64,000 nt of DNA from Spirochaetales bacterium (GCA_016929065.1 JAFGJO010000028.1:1-64000); one strand, 5' to 3'; shown: positions 25,391-34,534, counted from the first letter of the stretch. Program-made: numbers and translations. The notes: generated from the sequence alone by a model not told the origin.

Positions 25391-26497
25391 TCATTGTTGT
25401 TTCAGGGCACGGTCAAGCGCGGTAAAAAACCGGACGTTCTGCTCATGGATGCCAATGGTGACCCGGATAAATGAAGGAAGGCCATAATTGGCGCAGGGCC
25501 GGACGATGACGCCGCTGTCAAGCATTGCATCAGCTATTGCCATGCAGTCAGATTTGACATCGATCAAAATAAAATTTGTTGCACTGGGCAGATAAAAAAG
25601 TTTCCGTGTTGCACATTCCTGATAATAATATTCCTTTTCGCTTCGGGTGAGTTCCAGAGTTTTGTTATAAAATTCATCATCTTCAAGCGCGGCAACCCCG
25701 GCAAGTTCCGCCAACACAGAGACATCAAACGGCGGGCGCACCCGGTACATCATGGAAACAAGATCGGGATCGCCGATCCCATATCCAAGCCGGACACCGG
25801 CCAGCCCGTATATTTTGGAACAGCTCCGTATAAGAAACAGGTTTTCCCGTCTGCTCCGGATCATTTCCAGAGTATCAGGGAATGCTTGAAGGTCAGCAAA
25901 ATCAGCATACACTTCATCATGGATCACGAACACCTGTTCAGGAACCCTGTCAAGAAACCGGTTTATCTCCTCTTTATTAATCTGCAATCCGGTTGGATTG
26001 TTGGGATTGCACAGCCAGATCATTTTTGTTTTTGGTGTTATCTTTTGAAGGATATCCTCCAGATCGATCGCATATTCTTTCATCGCAGAAGACACCACGT
26101 TCCCCCGCATCATCCGGACGGCGATTTCATAATAGGGAAAGGTAATTTCAGGAATAATCGCTTCATCTCCCTCATTGAGCAGGGTCATCGCGAGTGCGTA
26201 GATAATGCCGTCGCCGCCGTTCCCGGTGATGATTGCGTTTGCTGCAATACCGAGTTTTTCTGCAAGACGGGTGCGGAACTTCTCGGTGGTGACTTCGGGA
26301 TACGCAAACCCGGCTGCCGCATCCCGGGACAGCCTGTCTTTCGCCTTGCCGGCCATTCCGAACGGATTTTCATTTGAAGCGAGTTTGATGATGTTGTTCA
26401 CTCCTCGTTCTCTGGCAACCTCATACACCGTTTTTCCCGGTACATACGGTTTGATGCCGAGAATGCCTTTATTGACGCGGTCCTCAATATTTTTCAT
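25391..26497 (-). CDS. hisC: Histidinol-phosphate aminotransferase
   Basis: 368 residues from the ATG at 26497; an upstream in-frame ATG would add 17 residues with no family support. It is a fold-type I PLP enzyme: SNENPFG (substrate phosphate), WLCNPNNPTG, the HDEVYADF strand and the PLP lysine in IRSCSKIYGLAGVRLGYGIG, then PCANYGLPSFIRVTIG. It converts imidazole-acetol phosphate to histidinol phosphate. Relatives act on other keto acids, and no other his gene is nearby, so aromatic or phenylpyruvate activity is possible. The ribosome site is poor. Confidence 0.87.
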   Translation of the reverse strand: MKNIEDRVNKGILGIKPYVPGKTVYEVARERGVNNIIKLASNENPFGMAGKAKDRLSRDAAAGFAYPEVTTEKFRTRLAEKLGIAANAIITGNGGDGIIYALAMTLLNEGDEAIIPEITFPYYEIAVRMMRGNVVSSAMKEYAIDLEDILQKITPKTKMIWLCNPNNPTGLQINKEEINRFLDRVPEQVFVIHDEVYADFADLQAFPDTLEMIRSRRENLFLIRSCSKIYGLAGVRLGYGIGDPDLVSMMYRVRPPFDVSVLAELAGVAALEDDEFYNKTLELTRSEKEYYYQECATRKLFYLPSATNFILIDVKSDCMAIADAMLDSGVIVRPCANYGLPSFIRVTIGIHEQNVRFFTALDRALKQQ

Positions 26498-26537
26498 AGG
26501 TGTACAGACTATTATTTTTTTATTGATTTGTATAGTA

Positions 26538-26570
26538 GGGAGCGTCATGAGCTGCGCTCATGACGCTCCC
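26538..26570. repeat. Perfect 15-bp stem hairpin between kinase and hisC
   Basis: GGGAGCGTCATGAGC-tgc-GCTCATGACGCTCCC is a flawless stem with a three-base loop. No T run follows on either strand, so it is not a classic terminator. It may be a palindromic repeat element or an mRNA processing/stabilising site between the kinase and hisC transcripts. Confidence 0.8.
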
Positions 26571-26578
26571 TGCAGAGG

Positions 26579-28513
26579 TTAATTGTTAATCCCCAAAATC
26601 TCCGAGATTTTTTTTGCCAATTCCGCCTTGCGGAATGGCTTTTGAATGAACCCCTGCACCCCGGCATCGATGATTGCCTGGGCAGCTCCGTCAAGACTGT
26701 ACCCCGAGGCAAGCAGCGCCTTGATCTCCGGATTTATTTTGCGCATCGCCAGGTAGGCCTCCTTGCCGTCCATGATCGGCATGACCATGTCAATAATTAC
26801 CATATCTATTTTTTTCCAGTGCACTGCATAGAACTGGACCGCCTGCTCTCCGTCACTGAATACAGTGACATGATATCCAAGCCGTTCGAGCATTTGTGTA
26901 GTAATATTCCGAACGACTTCTTCGTCCTCCACGAACAGAATATGTGCAGCCCCTGTACTGTCGTCCTGAACCGATTCAATCTCTGCTTTTTTCTGTAGTT
27001 CTTCTTTCGAGACAGGAAGATAAATGGTAAATGTACTTCCGTGCCCGGGTGTACTTTCAACCTGAATCGCACCCTTGTGGCTCTTTATTGTACCGTAGAC
27101 CGCAGCAAGCCCAAGCCCTGTTCCCTTGCCGGTTTCTTTCGTGGTAAAAAACGGTTCGAATACATGACTCAGCGTGACAGTGTCCATTCCCACACCGGTA
27201 TCGGAAATTACAAGTTCCAGATACTCTCCGGGCTCAATTTGGAACAATTCGGCATCATCCTGATTAAAAACAAAAGTGCGAGTGGAAAAAGAGAGCAGAC
27301 CGCCTTCGGGCATGGCATCGCGGGCATTGAGTGCGATATTCAGAAATGCCGACTGAAGCAATGTCGGGTCGCCGGTCACTGTTGAATTCCCGGCTGTCAG
27401 TTTTTGCTGAATCGAAATCTTTTTGTCTATGCTGCGTTGTAAAAGCAGAATGACTTCTGATATAATTTTGTGGAGATCCAGCGGCGATGAAAGGAATTTG
27501 CCCTTCCGCGAAAATGCCAAAAGCTGGGAGGTCAATTCTGCCGCACGTTTGATAATATTGATTGCATTATCACAATAATCCAGGCAATTCTCGTTGTCTT
27601 TCAACTCATCACGGATAATTTCTATATACCCCAAAATCCCCGCAAGCTGATTGTTGAAATCGTGGGCAATTCCACCGGCAAGCTGGCCCACTGCCTGCAT
27701 TTTATCTGAATGGCGCAGACTCTTTTCCATTTCAAGCTGTTCGGTGATATCCTGGCCGATAAACAGCACTGCACTGCTCATGCCGTTCTCGTCTTTCAGC
27801 ACCTTGTTATACCAGACAATTTGCAATATTTGGTTATTTTTTGTTTTAATGGGAATGATTGTCCCCCTGACAAGCTTGTTTTCCTTTGTTTTGAGAAAAA
27901 CCTCATTAAACTTTTCCTGCCGTTCTTGCGGGATAAACAGGCTGCACCAGTCCCTGTTCTGGACATCTTCAAGAGAATATCCGGAAAGCTGCTCTATATA
28001 TTTGTTCAGCCTCAGAATGTGGCCATCAGTATCCAGCAAAAGGATGATCATTTGTGCGATTTCAACCAGACCCTCTGCAAAATCCCGCTGCTGCGTCAAT
28101 TCCTGCTCATACTTTTTCCGCTGGGTAATTTCCCGGGTAATTTCAGAAAACCCGGCAACATTTCCGTCTTTTATAATCGGAGTAAATGAAACACTGAAAT
28201 GCCGGGTATCATCCTCTCTGAACATATGGGTATACTCAACGGTGAACTGTTCACCGCCCAGAGCCCGAACATGCAGGCTGTCCCAGAACGCAACTGCATT
28301 TTTATCCGTCAATTCCTTGTGCGGTTTGATCCCCGGCTGCATCTCCCGGCCAAGAGCTTTGGTCATTATTTCCTTGTAGACTTTGTTAAAATAAACCGGG
28401 AAACCGTCTTTGTCTGCGATCATGATGAAGTCGGTGCTGTTTTCTGTAAGCGCGTCAAGAAATTCTGCCGCTTTTTGCAGATTCAGGGATTCTCCATTAT
28501 TTGATTTGTTCAT
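26579..28513 (-). CDS. Hybrid sensor histidine kinase (PAS-PAS-HisKA-HATPase-REC)
   Basis: 644 residues, no membrane helix, so a cytoplasmic sensor. PAS 1 covers about 15-130 (STDFIMIADKDGFPVYFNKV) and PAS 2 about 145-265 (LLLDTDGHILRLNKYIEQLS). The H-box AGGIAHDFNNQLAGILGYIE resembles the NtrB/FixL 'AHDFNN' group. The N-box is NIALNARDAMPEGG, then DTGVGMD and GKGTGLGLAAVYGTIKSHKG. A receiver follows from about 520, with acidic HILFVEDEE, phospho-acceptor in VIIDMVMPIMDG, and Lys in FIQKPFRKAE. No output regulator is adjacent. The start is supported by aagga. The signal is unknown; cytoplasmic PAS pairs often bind ligands or flavins. Confidence 0.93.
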   Translation of the reverse strand: MNKSNNGESLNLQKAAEFLDALTENSTDFIMIADKDGFPVYFNKVYKEIMTKALGREMQPGIKPHKELTDKNAVAFWDSLHVRALGGEQFTVEYTHMFREDDTRHFSVSFTPIIKDGNVAGFSEITREITQRKKYEQELTQQRDFAEGLVEIAQMIILLLDTDGHILRLNKYIEQLSGYSLEDVQNRDWCSLFIPQERQEKFNEVFLKTKENKLVRGTIIPIKTKNNQILQIVWYNKVLKDENGMSSAVLFIGQDITEQLEMEKSLRHSDKMQAVGQLAGGIAHDFNNQLAGILGYIEIIRDELKDNENCLDYCDNAINIIKRAAELTSQLLAFSRKGKFLSSPLDLHKIISEVILLLQRSIDKKISIQQKLTAGNSTVTGDPTLLQSAFLNIALNARDAMPEGGLLSFSTRTFVFNQDDAELFQIEPGEYLELVISDTGVGMDTVTLSHVFEPFFTTKETGKGTGLGLAAVYGTIKSHKGAIQVESTPGHGSTFTIYLPVSKEELQKKAEIESVQDDSTGAAHILFVEDEEVVRNITTQMLERLGYHVTVFSDGEQAVQFYAVHWKKIDMVIIDMVMPIMDGKEAYLAMRKINPEIKALLASGYSLDGAAQAIIDAGVQGFIQKPFRKAELAKKISEILGINN

Positions 28514-28663
28514 TCAACTACATCCTTGTGCTGTTACTTTATGGTATAGGACGCTGTAACGTAATATTGTTATTAGTATAAAATGAACCGGAATAAAACG
28601 CAAATTTTTCATATCCATGATTTTACTGCATATAAATCTAACCGGAATCAGCTGGTTCTAATG

Positions 28664-28704
28664 TAAAAAAAACACAGGCTGCAGACATGACAACAGCCTG
28701 TGTG
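28664..28704 (-). terminator. Terminator after the secreted protein gene
   Basis: ACACAGGCTG and CAGCCTGTGT form a 10-bp stem with a 13-base loop, followed on the minus strand by eight Ts. Confidence 0.9.
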
Positions 28705-28723
28705 TCATAATTTCTCCTGCGGC

Positions 28724-29386
28724 TTATTTTCCCCCAAGCACTTTGACAAACTCATCCATGGCCATAAATTGCAGAAATGCATTTTCGAACGTTCCATAGA
28801 AGAGAGCTTCTCCGTCTTCAATCTTCTTGTCATCATAATACAAACCGGTTGTTGTCTTTTTCAAGACGATCTTGTCGTTTATGCTGTCATAGATCTGCCA
28901 CTCAATATCCATATACATCGAAGTCACAGCATTAATACTGTTGAATAAGCCGCCGCAGCACCCGACATAACCGGAAAACACTCTTGAAATGTACATGTCT
29001 GTCACAACCCCGGCAATCTGGAAACGGGCCTTGGCGGAGCCGCCGGTTCCGAACAGGTCATCCGAGTCTTCAATGACATCGTACCCGTAATTGCGAAGCA
29101 GTTTTGCCACGATTTCAGGATACTGTTTTTCGCCTTCGACCGTTGCCTTTTTCCAGTCAAACTCTTCTTCCTTGCCGTATAGATTAATAACCTTTACGAC
29201 CTTCTTCCCGACCGGGATTTTAAAAATAATGCGTGTCACCCCGACCTTTTCCGATTTCTCAACCATTTTCACTGCGGGAATTACGGGTTTTCGCACCTCC
29301 TCCTGAGCGAACCCAGCTGCTGCTGCAAGAAAAAGCAAACATACTGCAAGTAGATACTTTCCTGATTTTCCGATAAAAAAATTCAT
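28724..29386 (-). CDS. Secreted protein of unknown function
   Basis: 220 residues. Signal peptide cut after GFAQ (residue 27 or so). The mature domain begins with strands RIIFKIPVGKKVVKVINLYG, then an amphipathic helix (YPEIVAKLLRNYGYDVIEDS), then QIAGVVTDMYISRV, a CCGG turn and MYMDIEWQIYDSINDKIVLK. This strand-helix-strand order, with a DIEW-IYD strand in the middle, resembles the N-terminal unit of some exported bacterial peptidase-associated proteins, but I recognise no named family. ggagg six bases before the ATG fixes the start. It has its own terminator, so it is monocistronic. Confidence 0.7.
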   Translation of the reverse strand: MNFFIGKSGKYLLAVCLLFLAAAAGFAQEEVRKPVIPAVKMVEKSEKVGVTRIIFKIPVGKKVVKVINLYGKEEEFDWKKATVEGEKQYPEIVAKLLRNYGYDVIEDSDDLFGTGGSAKARFQIAGVVTDMYISRVFSGYVGCCGGLFNSINAVTSMYMDIEWQIYDSINDKIVLKKTTTGLYYDDKKIEDGEALFYGTFENAFLQFMAMDEFVKVLGGK

Positions 29387-29552
29387 GATTCCTCCAAATT
29401 GTCGATCACACTATTCAATGATTCGACGGTAAATAATATCTGTTTCTGGTGTTCCTTTGTAACTATTATAATTCAAAAAACACGGTTTTGTTGCATAAGA
29501 GATACTTTTTTATGTAAATTGACGAATTATAATAGGTGTTTTTTTTGACCTG

Positions 29553-29990
29553 TCATGCAGAATACTGTGATTCCAACAGCTGCACAGCATCCTTTATATA
29601 TACTTCACACTTCTGCTGTTTCATGTCCTGCTCTGTAAATGCCGCCTGCCCTTCCTTCGTCATCAGGTCAACACCCAGCAGTTCCCTGCAGCAGCATGTT
29701 GCATGTATTTCGGTAAAATTGTCCATAAACTCCCTGACTTTGGTATATACCGCTTCCCTGCTCGCAGAGATATCGCTATTGCTGAAATGCCTCAGGCCAA
29801 TGACCATACATCCGCCGGTAACCGCCCCGCAGGTTTCCTGTTTTCGGCCGAGGCCCGCCCCGAACCCGGAAGCTATTTTTTCCGCTATGTCCAGCGGTAC
29901 GGCCGCATTCGCGGCAAATGCAGACAATACTGCCTGGGCACAATTAAAACCGCTGCTGAATTTTTCCACTGCTGTTGATATTTTATCCAT
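29553..29990 (-). CDS. C_GCAxxG_C_C family protein
   Basis: 145 residues from the ATG at 29990 (aaggaggaga beside it; an upstream in-frame ATG lacks a site). It has the defining cysteine pattern: FNCAQAVLSAF, then GLGRKQETCGAVTGGCMVIG, then HATCCCRELLG and QQKCEVYIKDAV. The family (TIGR01909-like) is thought to bind a redox or metal centre, often beside oxidoreductases. Here it diverges from a Gfo/Idh/MocA oxidoreductase gene across 55 bases, so the two may share regulation. Function unproven. Confidence 0.9.
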   Translation of the reverse strand: MDKISTAVEKFSSGFNCAQAVLSAFAANAAVPLDIAEKIASGFGAGLGRKQETCGAVTGGCMVIGLRHFSNSDISASREAVYTKVREFMDNFTEIHATCCCRELLGVDLMTKEGQAAFTEQDMKQQKCEVYIKDAVQLLESQYSA

Positions 29991-30010
29991 TCTCCTTCCT
30001 TTCGAAGTTC

Positions 30011-30039
30011 TTTCCAAAAAGTATTGTTTTGAGTATACT
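30011..30039 (+). promoter_or_regulatory. Promoter of the Gfo/Idh/MocA gene, leaderless geometry
   Basis: TTTCCA (30011-30016), a 17-base spacer, then TATACT (30034-30039). The ATG at 30046 lies six bases beyond, where transcription should begin, and no ribosome site is present. Confidence 0.6.
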
Positions 30040-30045
30040 CATATC

Positions 30046-31275
30046 ATGCAGAAAACACCAGTAGCGGTCGCAGTCATCGGCGCAGGCGGATATGCTGCAA
30101 CGCACATCGGATTTATCACCGAATTGGAAAAACAGGACGATGCGCAGCTTTCGGCGGTAGTCATCCGCGACCCTTCCAAACCGGTGTACGGGGAAATCAC
30201 CGCGGAACTGAAACAACGAAATGTACGAATTTATCGTACTGCTTCTGAATTATTTGCCGGTGAACAACAACGAACAGATCTTGTCGTCATTCCCTCACCC
30301 ATCGATTCTCATGCAGATCTCACGATTAAAGCCCTCGAAGCCGGATTTCATGTGTTGTGCGAAAAGCCTGCTGCCGGAACGACACAGGAAGCCATGGCGA
30401 TGAAGGCAGCGTCTGACAAAACAGGAAAAGTCTGTGCGATCGGGTACCATTATATTTTTTCACCCGGTGTGCAGGAAATGAAAAAAGCAGCTGTGTCAGG
30501 CCAATTCGGGAAACTGGTCAGCGCCCGGACCATAGGGCTTTTGCCCCGGACACGCTCCTATTATACCCGAAATGACTGGGCGGGAAAAATTAATGCATTC
30601 GGCCATGAGATTTATGACTCCCCCCTTCAAAACGCAACCGGGCATTATCTGAATACCATGCTTTATATTGCAGGGAAAAAACCGGATGAGTCGGCACGTA
30701 TTACCTCGGTCTATGGTGAAAATTACCGCGCAAAACCGATTGAATCGGCGGATACCCAGTACCTGCGCATCGCCACCTCCACCGGCGCCATCCTGCACCA
30801 ATACGCAACCCACGCGTGCAGCGAGCGTGTCGAGCCGCTTCAGGAATTCTTTTTTGAAAACGGGAAAATGGAATGGCAGGCAGGAAGCCCGGTCATTATC
30901 CGGCTGTATGGGAAACGGGGATCAGAATATATTCTTCAAAAAGAAATAAAGGATACATTCGATACGACCAGGCACCTCTTGTATCTGGATATTTTTCGGG
31001 CCATGAAGGAAAACAAAAAGCCCCTCTCTACAATTGAGAACTCGTGGCAGCAGACATTTGCCGTTGAAAAGTGTTTCCTCTCATCGAATGGTGTGATACA
31101 ATTGCCCTCTGATATTATGGAAATAGTTCCTGTTTCTTCCGATGAAAATGTTCACGACACCATTACCGTCATCCGGGATATAATTCCGTTAATGCAGGAA
31201 TTGTATGCAACAGGCAAAAGTTTTTCGGAAAAAGGCCTTTCCTGGGCAAAACAGGGCAAAGTAATTTCAGCGTAA
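30046..31275 (+). CDS. Gfo/Idh/MocA family oxidoreductase
   Basis: 409 residues. The frame is open far upstream, but the protein begins at the ATG at 30046, right before the Rossmann motif VAVIGAGGYAATHIGFI. The second family motif is VLCEKPAAGTTQEA, with the EKP that positions the nicotinamide and substrate. The C-terminal half holds the alpha/beta substrate domain (PLQNATGHYLNTMLYIAG). It likely oxidises or reduces a sugar or inositol derivative with NAD(P). It is 60 bases before the aldolase gene and both run into the sugar-acid cluster. Confidence 0.9.
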   Translation: MQKTPVAVAVIGAGGYAATHIGFITELEKQDDAQLSAVVIRDPSKPVYGEITAELKQRNVRIYRTASELFAGEQQRTDLVVIPSPIDSHADLTIKALEAGFHVLCEKPAAGTTQEAMAMKAASDKTGKVCAIGYHYIFSPGVQEMKKAAVSGQFGKLVSARTIGLLPRTRSYYTRNDWAGKINAFGHEIYDSPLQNATGHYLNTMLYIAGKKPDESARITSVYGENYRAKPIESADTQYLRIATSTGAILHQYATHACSERVEPLQEFFFENGKMEWQAGSPVIIRLYGKRGSEYILQKEIKDTFDTTRHLLYLDIFRAMKENKKPLSTIENSWQQTFAVEKCFLSSNGVIQLPSDIMEIVPVSSDENVHDTITVIRDIIPLMQELYATGKSFSEKGLSWAKQGKVISA

Positions 31276-31335
31276 AACGAAACAGCACATAACGGAAACA
31301 GTATTCCGAATAATTATAATTTTATGGAGGAGAGA

Positions 31336-32016
31336 ATGGCACGCTATTCAAAGCTGCAAGTATTGACAAAAATGGAAGAAACCGGTCTTGTTCCTGTATT
31401 TTACAATCCGGATATCGAGACGGCAAAATCAATTTTAAAGGCATGTGCCGACGGCGGCGCCCATACAATAGAAATGACAAACCGCGGCGATCATGCGATT
31501 GATGTGTTTACGGAACTTGAAAAATATGCCGCAAAGGAATTCCCCGAACTCATCCTGGGAGTCGGGTCAATTGTGGACGCGCCGACTGCGGCAATGTATA
31601 TCGCTCATGGTGCCTGCTTTATTGTCGGGCCCTGTCTGGATAAAGAGACCGCATTCATGTGCAACAAAAGAAATGTCCCCTACATGCCCGGCTGCGGCAC
31701 AGCAACAGAGATTCATGAAGCACAGACTTTGGGAGTGGATATCTGCAAGATATTTCCCGGCCGGATTGTCGGCGGCCCCGAGTTTGTCAAAGCAGTCCGC
31801 GCACCAATGCCGTGGACAAAGATCATGCCGACCGGCGGGGTCAACCCCACAGCAGAATCGATCAAGGAATGGTTTTCATCGGGCATATCGGCTGCGGGAA
31901 TCGGTTCAAACCTCATCACCAAAGAGCTGATGGCCAAAAAAGATTATACTACAATGGCAGCCAATATCAAAAAGACCATCGAGATGATCGCCGATGTGCG
32001 AAGGAATATGAAATAA
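31336..32016 (+). CDS. KDPG/KHG-type aldolase (Eda family)
   Basis: 226 residues from the ATG at 31336, inside ggaggagaga; the ATG at 31324 is part of that ribosome site. TIM-barrel aldolase: catalytic Glu in AHTIEMTNRG, glycine-rich LILGVGSIVDAPTAAMYI, the Schiff-base Lys138 in DICKIFPG, and phosphate-binding MPTGGVNPT. It cleaves 2-keto-3-deoxy-6-phosphogluconate or a related 2-keto-acid to pyruvate and an aldehyde, the last step in sugar-acid catabolism. It is slightly longer than E. coli Eda. A TATAAT at 31315-31320 may give it its own start. Confidence 0.87.
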   Translation: MARYSKLQVLTKMEETGLVPVFYNPDIETAKSILKACADGGAHTIEMTNRGDHAIDVFTELEKYAAKEFPELILGVGSIVDAPTAAMYIAHGACFIVGPCLDKETAFMCNKRNVPYMPGCGTATEIHEAQTLGVDICKIFPGRIVGGPEFVKAVRAPMPWTKIMPTGGVNPTAESIKEWFSSGISAAGIGSNLITKELMAKKDYTTMAANIKKTIEMIADVRRNMK

Positions 32017-32019
32017 AAA

Positions 32020-32126
32020 AAACCACAGATTACACGGAATACAGCTTTTCTGTGTAATCTGTATTTCATAAAGAAATAATTACTCAGATTATTAAAAATC
32101 TGAGTAATCGGTGAAATCTGTGGTTT
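32020..32126. repeat. Branched inverted-repeat element between convergent genes
   Basis: Outer arms AAACCACAGATT (32020-32031) and AATCTGTGGTTT (32115-32126) enclose a hairpin CAGATTACAC/GTGTAATCTG (32026-32061) and another AATTACTCAGATT-like stem (32080-32107). The outer arm and the first hairpin share bases, so two folds compete. It separates the aldolase gene from the opposing hydrolase and could end transcription from both sides. It belongs to the accacagatta dispersed-repeat type. Confidence 0.8.
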
Positions 32127-32142
32127 GTGCTGTTCAGTTCGA

Positions 32143-33294
32143 TCAGTATTCCATGGCACTCGACGCAAATAATATCGCTGCATAGCCATGGGCAGAGTTT
32201 GTCAGCCGTGACTGGGAAACATATTCCTTGTAGCTCGACTTGATCCCCATCCCCTGCACCGCTCCGGAAATCCGCGGTTTCCCTCCGGGAAAACTCACCA
32301 TTGTTTTTACCCCTGCCCAGCCTTTTTCAGCCACGACAAGATAATCCGCTGGAATATACCCCCGGTCAACCGCATTCTTGATTGCGTAGACAAACATCGC
32401 GCTGCCGGATGTTTCGAACCAGTTATCGGAAGCATCGGGACGGTCCATCACCTGATACCAGAGCCCGGTCTTCAGGTCCTGGGTTTTTTTAAGCCCCTCG
32501 ACAACCTGATTCAAAAAAGCGAGTATCTTCGGGTAATCCTTGTGATCTTTTGGCAGGTATTCAAGAATATCGACAAGGGCCATGGCGAACCACCCCATGC
32601 CGCGGCTCCAGATTATTTTTGATACACCGGTTTTACTGTCGACCCAGACCGCATTTTTATCCCAGTCCCAGCCATGGTATAAAAGGTTGGTACGGGAATC
32701 CAGGGTATGTTGTGCAATCAGCAAAGTCTGTAATGTTGCTTCATCAGCGGACTTCTCTTCCTCACCAAACAGGGCGCCGTATTTCATAATAAACGGTTCA
32801 CCCATATAGATGCCATCCACCCACATCTCGTTGGGATACCTCTGCTTGTGCCAGAATCCTCCGTCCCCGTTTCGCGGCTGGTCGTCAAACTCTTTGCGGA
32901 TATCCTCTGCTGCAAGTTTGTATTTTTCCTCTTTTGTCTCTTCCCATAAAAACAACAGCAGGATACCGGGATGGAGATAATCAAGGTTCCGCGCGGCTCT
33001 ATCCAGCCTGACCTTCCCGTTATCGGAAACATAATTGTCAACCCATTTTTTTATATATTCCAGATATACTGGATTTTTGGTTTTTTTATACACCTTTTCC
33101 ATTCCGTGCAGAATAATGCTTGTATTGTATTCCCATCCCTTGTTGACTATAAATACCGGATTCGGATATGTACTCATAATATGGTCTGCAAATGCAGTTG
33201 AAAGTTTTGACTGGTCGATTGCAGGTTCCGGAGTACCCAGGCACGCAAAAAACAACACGATCAATACAATGAACAGTATACTGATTTTCTTCAT
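32143..33294 (-). CDS. Lipoprotein GH88/GH105-type unsaturated uronyl hydrolase
   Basis: 383 residues. Lipobox LFFAC, Cys18, so it is membrane-anchored outside the cytoplasm. The alpha/alpha barrel of the YteR/YesR group follows: NPVYLEYIKKWVDNYVSDNG, RNLDYLHPGILLLFLWEETK, then the catalytic acid in NEMWVDGIYMGEPF, and WSRGMGWFAMALVDILEYLP. Such enzymes hydrate the double bond at the non-reducing end of unsaturated galacturonyl or glucuronyl oligosaccharides made by lyases. aaggag sets the start. It lies 93 bases downstream of a cytoplasmic paralogue. Confidence 0.87.
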   Translation of the reverse strand: MKKISILFIVLIVLFFACLGTPEPAIDQSKLSTAFADHIMSTYPNPVFIVNKGWEYNTSIILHGMEKVYKKTKNPVYLEYIKKWVDNYVSDNGKVRLDRAARNLDYLHPGILLLFLWEETKEEKYKLAAEDIRKEFDDQPRNGDGGFWHKQRYPNEMWVDGIYMGEPFIMKYGALFGEEEKSADEATLQTLLIAQHTLDSRTNLLYHGWDWDKNAVWVDSKTGVSKIIWSRGMGWFAMALVDILEYLPKDHKDYPKILAFLNQVVEGLKKTQDLKTGLWYQVMDRPDASDNWFETSGSAMFVYAIKNAVDRGYIPADYLVVAEKGWAGVKTMVSFPGGKPRISGAVQGMGIKSSYKEYVSQSRLTNSAHGYAAILFASSAMEY

Positions 33295-33387
33295 TTTTAT
33301 CTCCTTTTCTTTCTGCAGTGAAAACAGAAAAAGGCAGCAACCACTGCCGCACTGATTATCGGTTTTGTCTGGTAAAAATATTTTTTG

Positions 33388-34497
33388 TTATTTCAAGGCA
33401 TGGGCAAATTCAATACAGGAAAGTGCAAATGCACCAACACCATGAAGGTCATTGGTTTTACGAGGCCTGTTTATATAGTGAATATAATCACCGACACCGG
33501 TTCCGATGCAGATATCTTCGATCTCGAGAATGCCCTGCCCGTTTTCCTTTGCTTTCGAGGTCATACCACGAAAGCCCGATTCGGCATAGTTCATGTACTC
33601 GCTTCCAAGCAGTCCGGTTCGAACACCCTTTGCATATGCATAAACAAACAGTGAAGTGCATGATGTCTCGAGCCAGTTGTCGGCCCGATCGCCCTTGTCC
33701 AAAACCTGATACCACAACCCGGTTTCCGGCTCCTGATATTTCACCAGTGATTTCATCAATTCAATAAAAACAGCTTCAAGCCGTTTCCGATCTTTGTGAT
33801 CAGCCGGCAGAACATCCAGAATATCGAGCACCGCAACAGGGTACCAGCCCATCGCCCGGCCCCAATGTTCGGGAGAAAGACCTGTCTGGGGATCTGCCCA
33901 GGCAACTTGCCGGCTCTCATCCCATGCATGACGCAACAGTCCGGTTTTTTCATCGAGGATGTTTTCGTACATCAGAATCGCCTGTTTCGCCACCTCGTCA
34001 TAAAATGCCGGTTTGTCAAACAGCTTTGCATAGTTCACGGCAAACGGCCCCTGCATGTAAATACCGTCAAGCCACATCTGGTTTGGATAAATATCCTTGT
34101 GCCAGTACCCGCCGATTGAGTTTTTTTTCCATCCGGTCCAGAAATGGATCAGTGTATCCATGGCAATCTTGTATCGTTTGTCGTTTGTTTTTTCATAGAG
34201 CGGAAATAAAAGCATCCCGGCCATGATTGAATCGAGTTCGCCGGGCCGCATTTCAAACTTCCCGTCAGCATCAATACAGGTATCTGTATATTCTTTTGTA
34301 TACTCAAAAAAAGTGTTATCGCCGGTTTCGTGCCACAGGCGGATCATTCCCAGAAGAAAAACCCCCTGGTGGTAATGCCATCCGCCTGCAGGCGGGAGTT
34401 CTTTCGGAGTATATGTTTTCATGATGGCATCACAGGCCTTGACAGCCCATGAAAGTGCCTCTTTATGAGTGATCGACGTTTCTGTTGTGCTTTTCAT
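33388..34497 (-). CDS. Cytoplasmic GH88/GH105-type unsaturated uronyl hydrolase
   Basis: 369 residues from the ATG at 34497; the in-frame ATG six codons upstream overlaps the -10 box. No signal peptide. It has the same fold and motifs as the paralogue at 32143: GGWHYHQGVFLLGMIRLWHE, PNQMWLDGIYMQGPFAVNYA with the catalytic Asp, WGRAMGWYPVAVLDILDVLP, and YQEPETGLWYQVLDKGDRAD. A secreted and an internal copy side by side would let the cell process oligosaccharides on both sides of the inner membrane. Promoter geometry suggests a leaderless message. Confidence 0.88.
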   Translation of the reverse strand: MKSTTETSITHKEALSWAVKACDAIMKTYTPKELPPAGGWHYHQGVFLLGMIRLWHETGDNTFFEYTKEYTDTCIDADGKFEMRPGELDSIMAGMLLFPLYEKTNDKRYKIAMDTLIHFWTGWKKNSIGGYWHKDIYPNQMWLDGIYMQGPFAVNYAKLFDKPAFYDEVAKQAILMYENILDEKTGLLRHAWDESRQVAWADPQTGLSPEHWGRAMGWYPVAVLDILDVLPADHKDRKRLEAVFIELMKSLVKYQEPETGLWYQVLDKGDRADNWLETSCTSLFVYAYAKGVRTGLLGSEYMNYAESGFRGMTSKAKENGQGILEIEDICIGTGVGDYIHYINRPRKTNDLHGVGAFALSCIEFAHALK

Positions 34498-34506
34498 ATC
34501 GAATAA

Positions 34507-34534
34507 TGTATACATGATGGATGCCAGATGTCAA
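34507..34534 (-). promoter_or_regulatory. Promoter for the two hydrolase genes
   Basis: On the minus strand TTGACA (34529-34534), a 16-base spacer, then TATACA (34507-34512). The ATG at 34497 is about nine bases past the -10 box and lacks a ribosome site. Confidence 0.6.

Noticed and set aside
28664-28704. The 10-bp stem taken as part of the dispersed palindrome family
   Set aside because: Its arms (ACACAGGCTG) differ from the CGAGCACTCAA family and it has a standard T run, so it is an ordinary terminator.
29536-30045. A 170-codon N-terminal extension of the Gfo/Idh/MocA protein
   Set aside because: It runs antisense through the C_GCAxxG_C_C gene, and the Rossmann motif begins four residues after the ATG at 30046.
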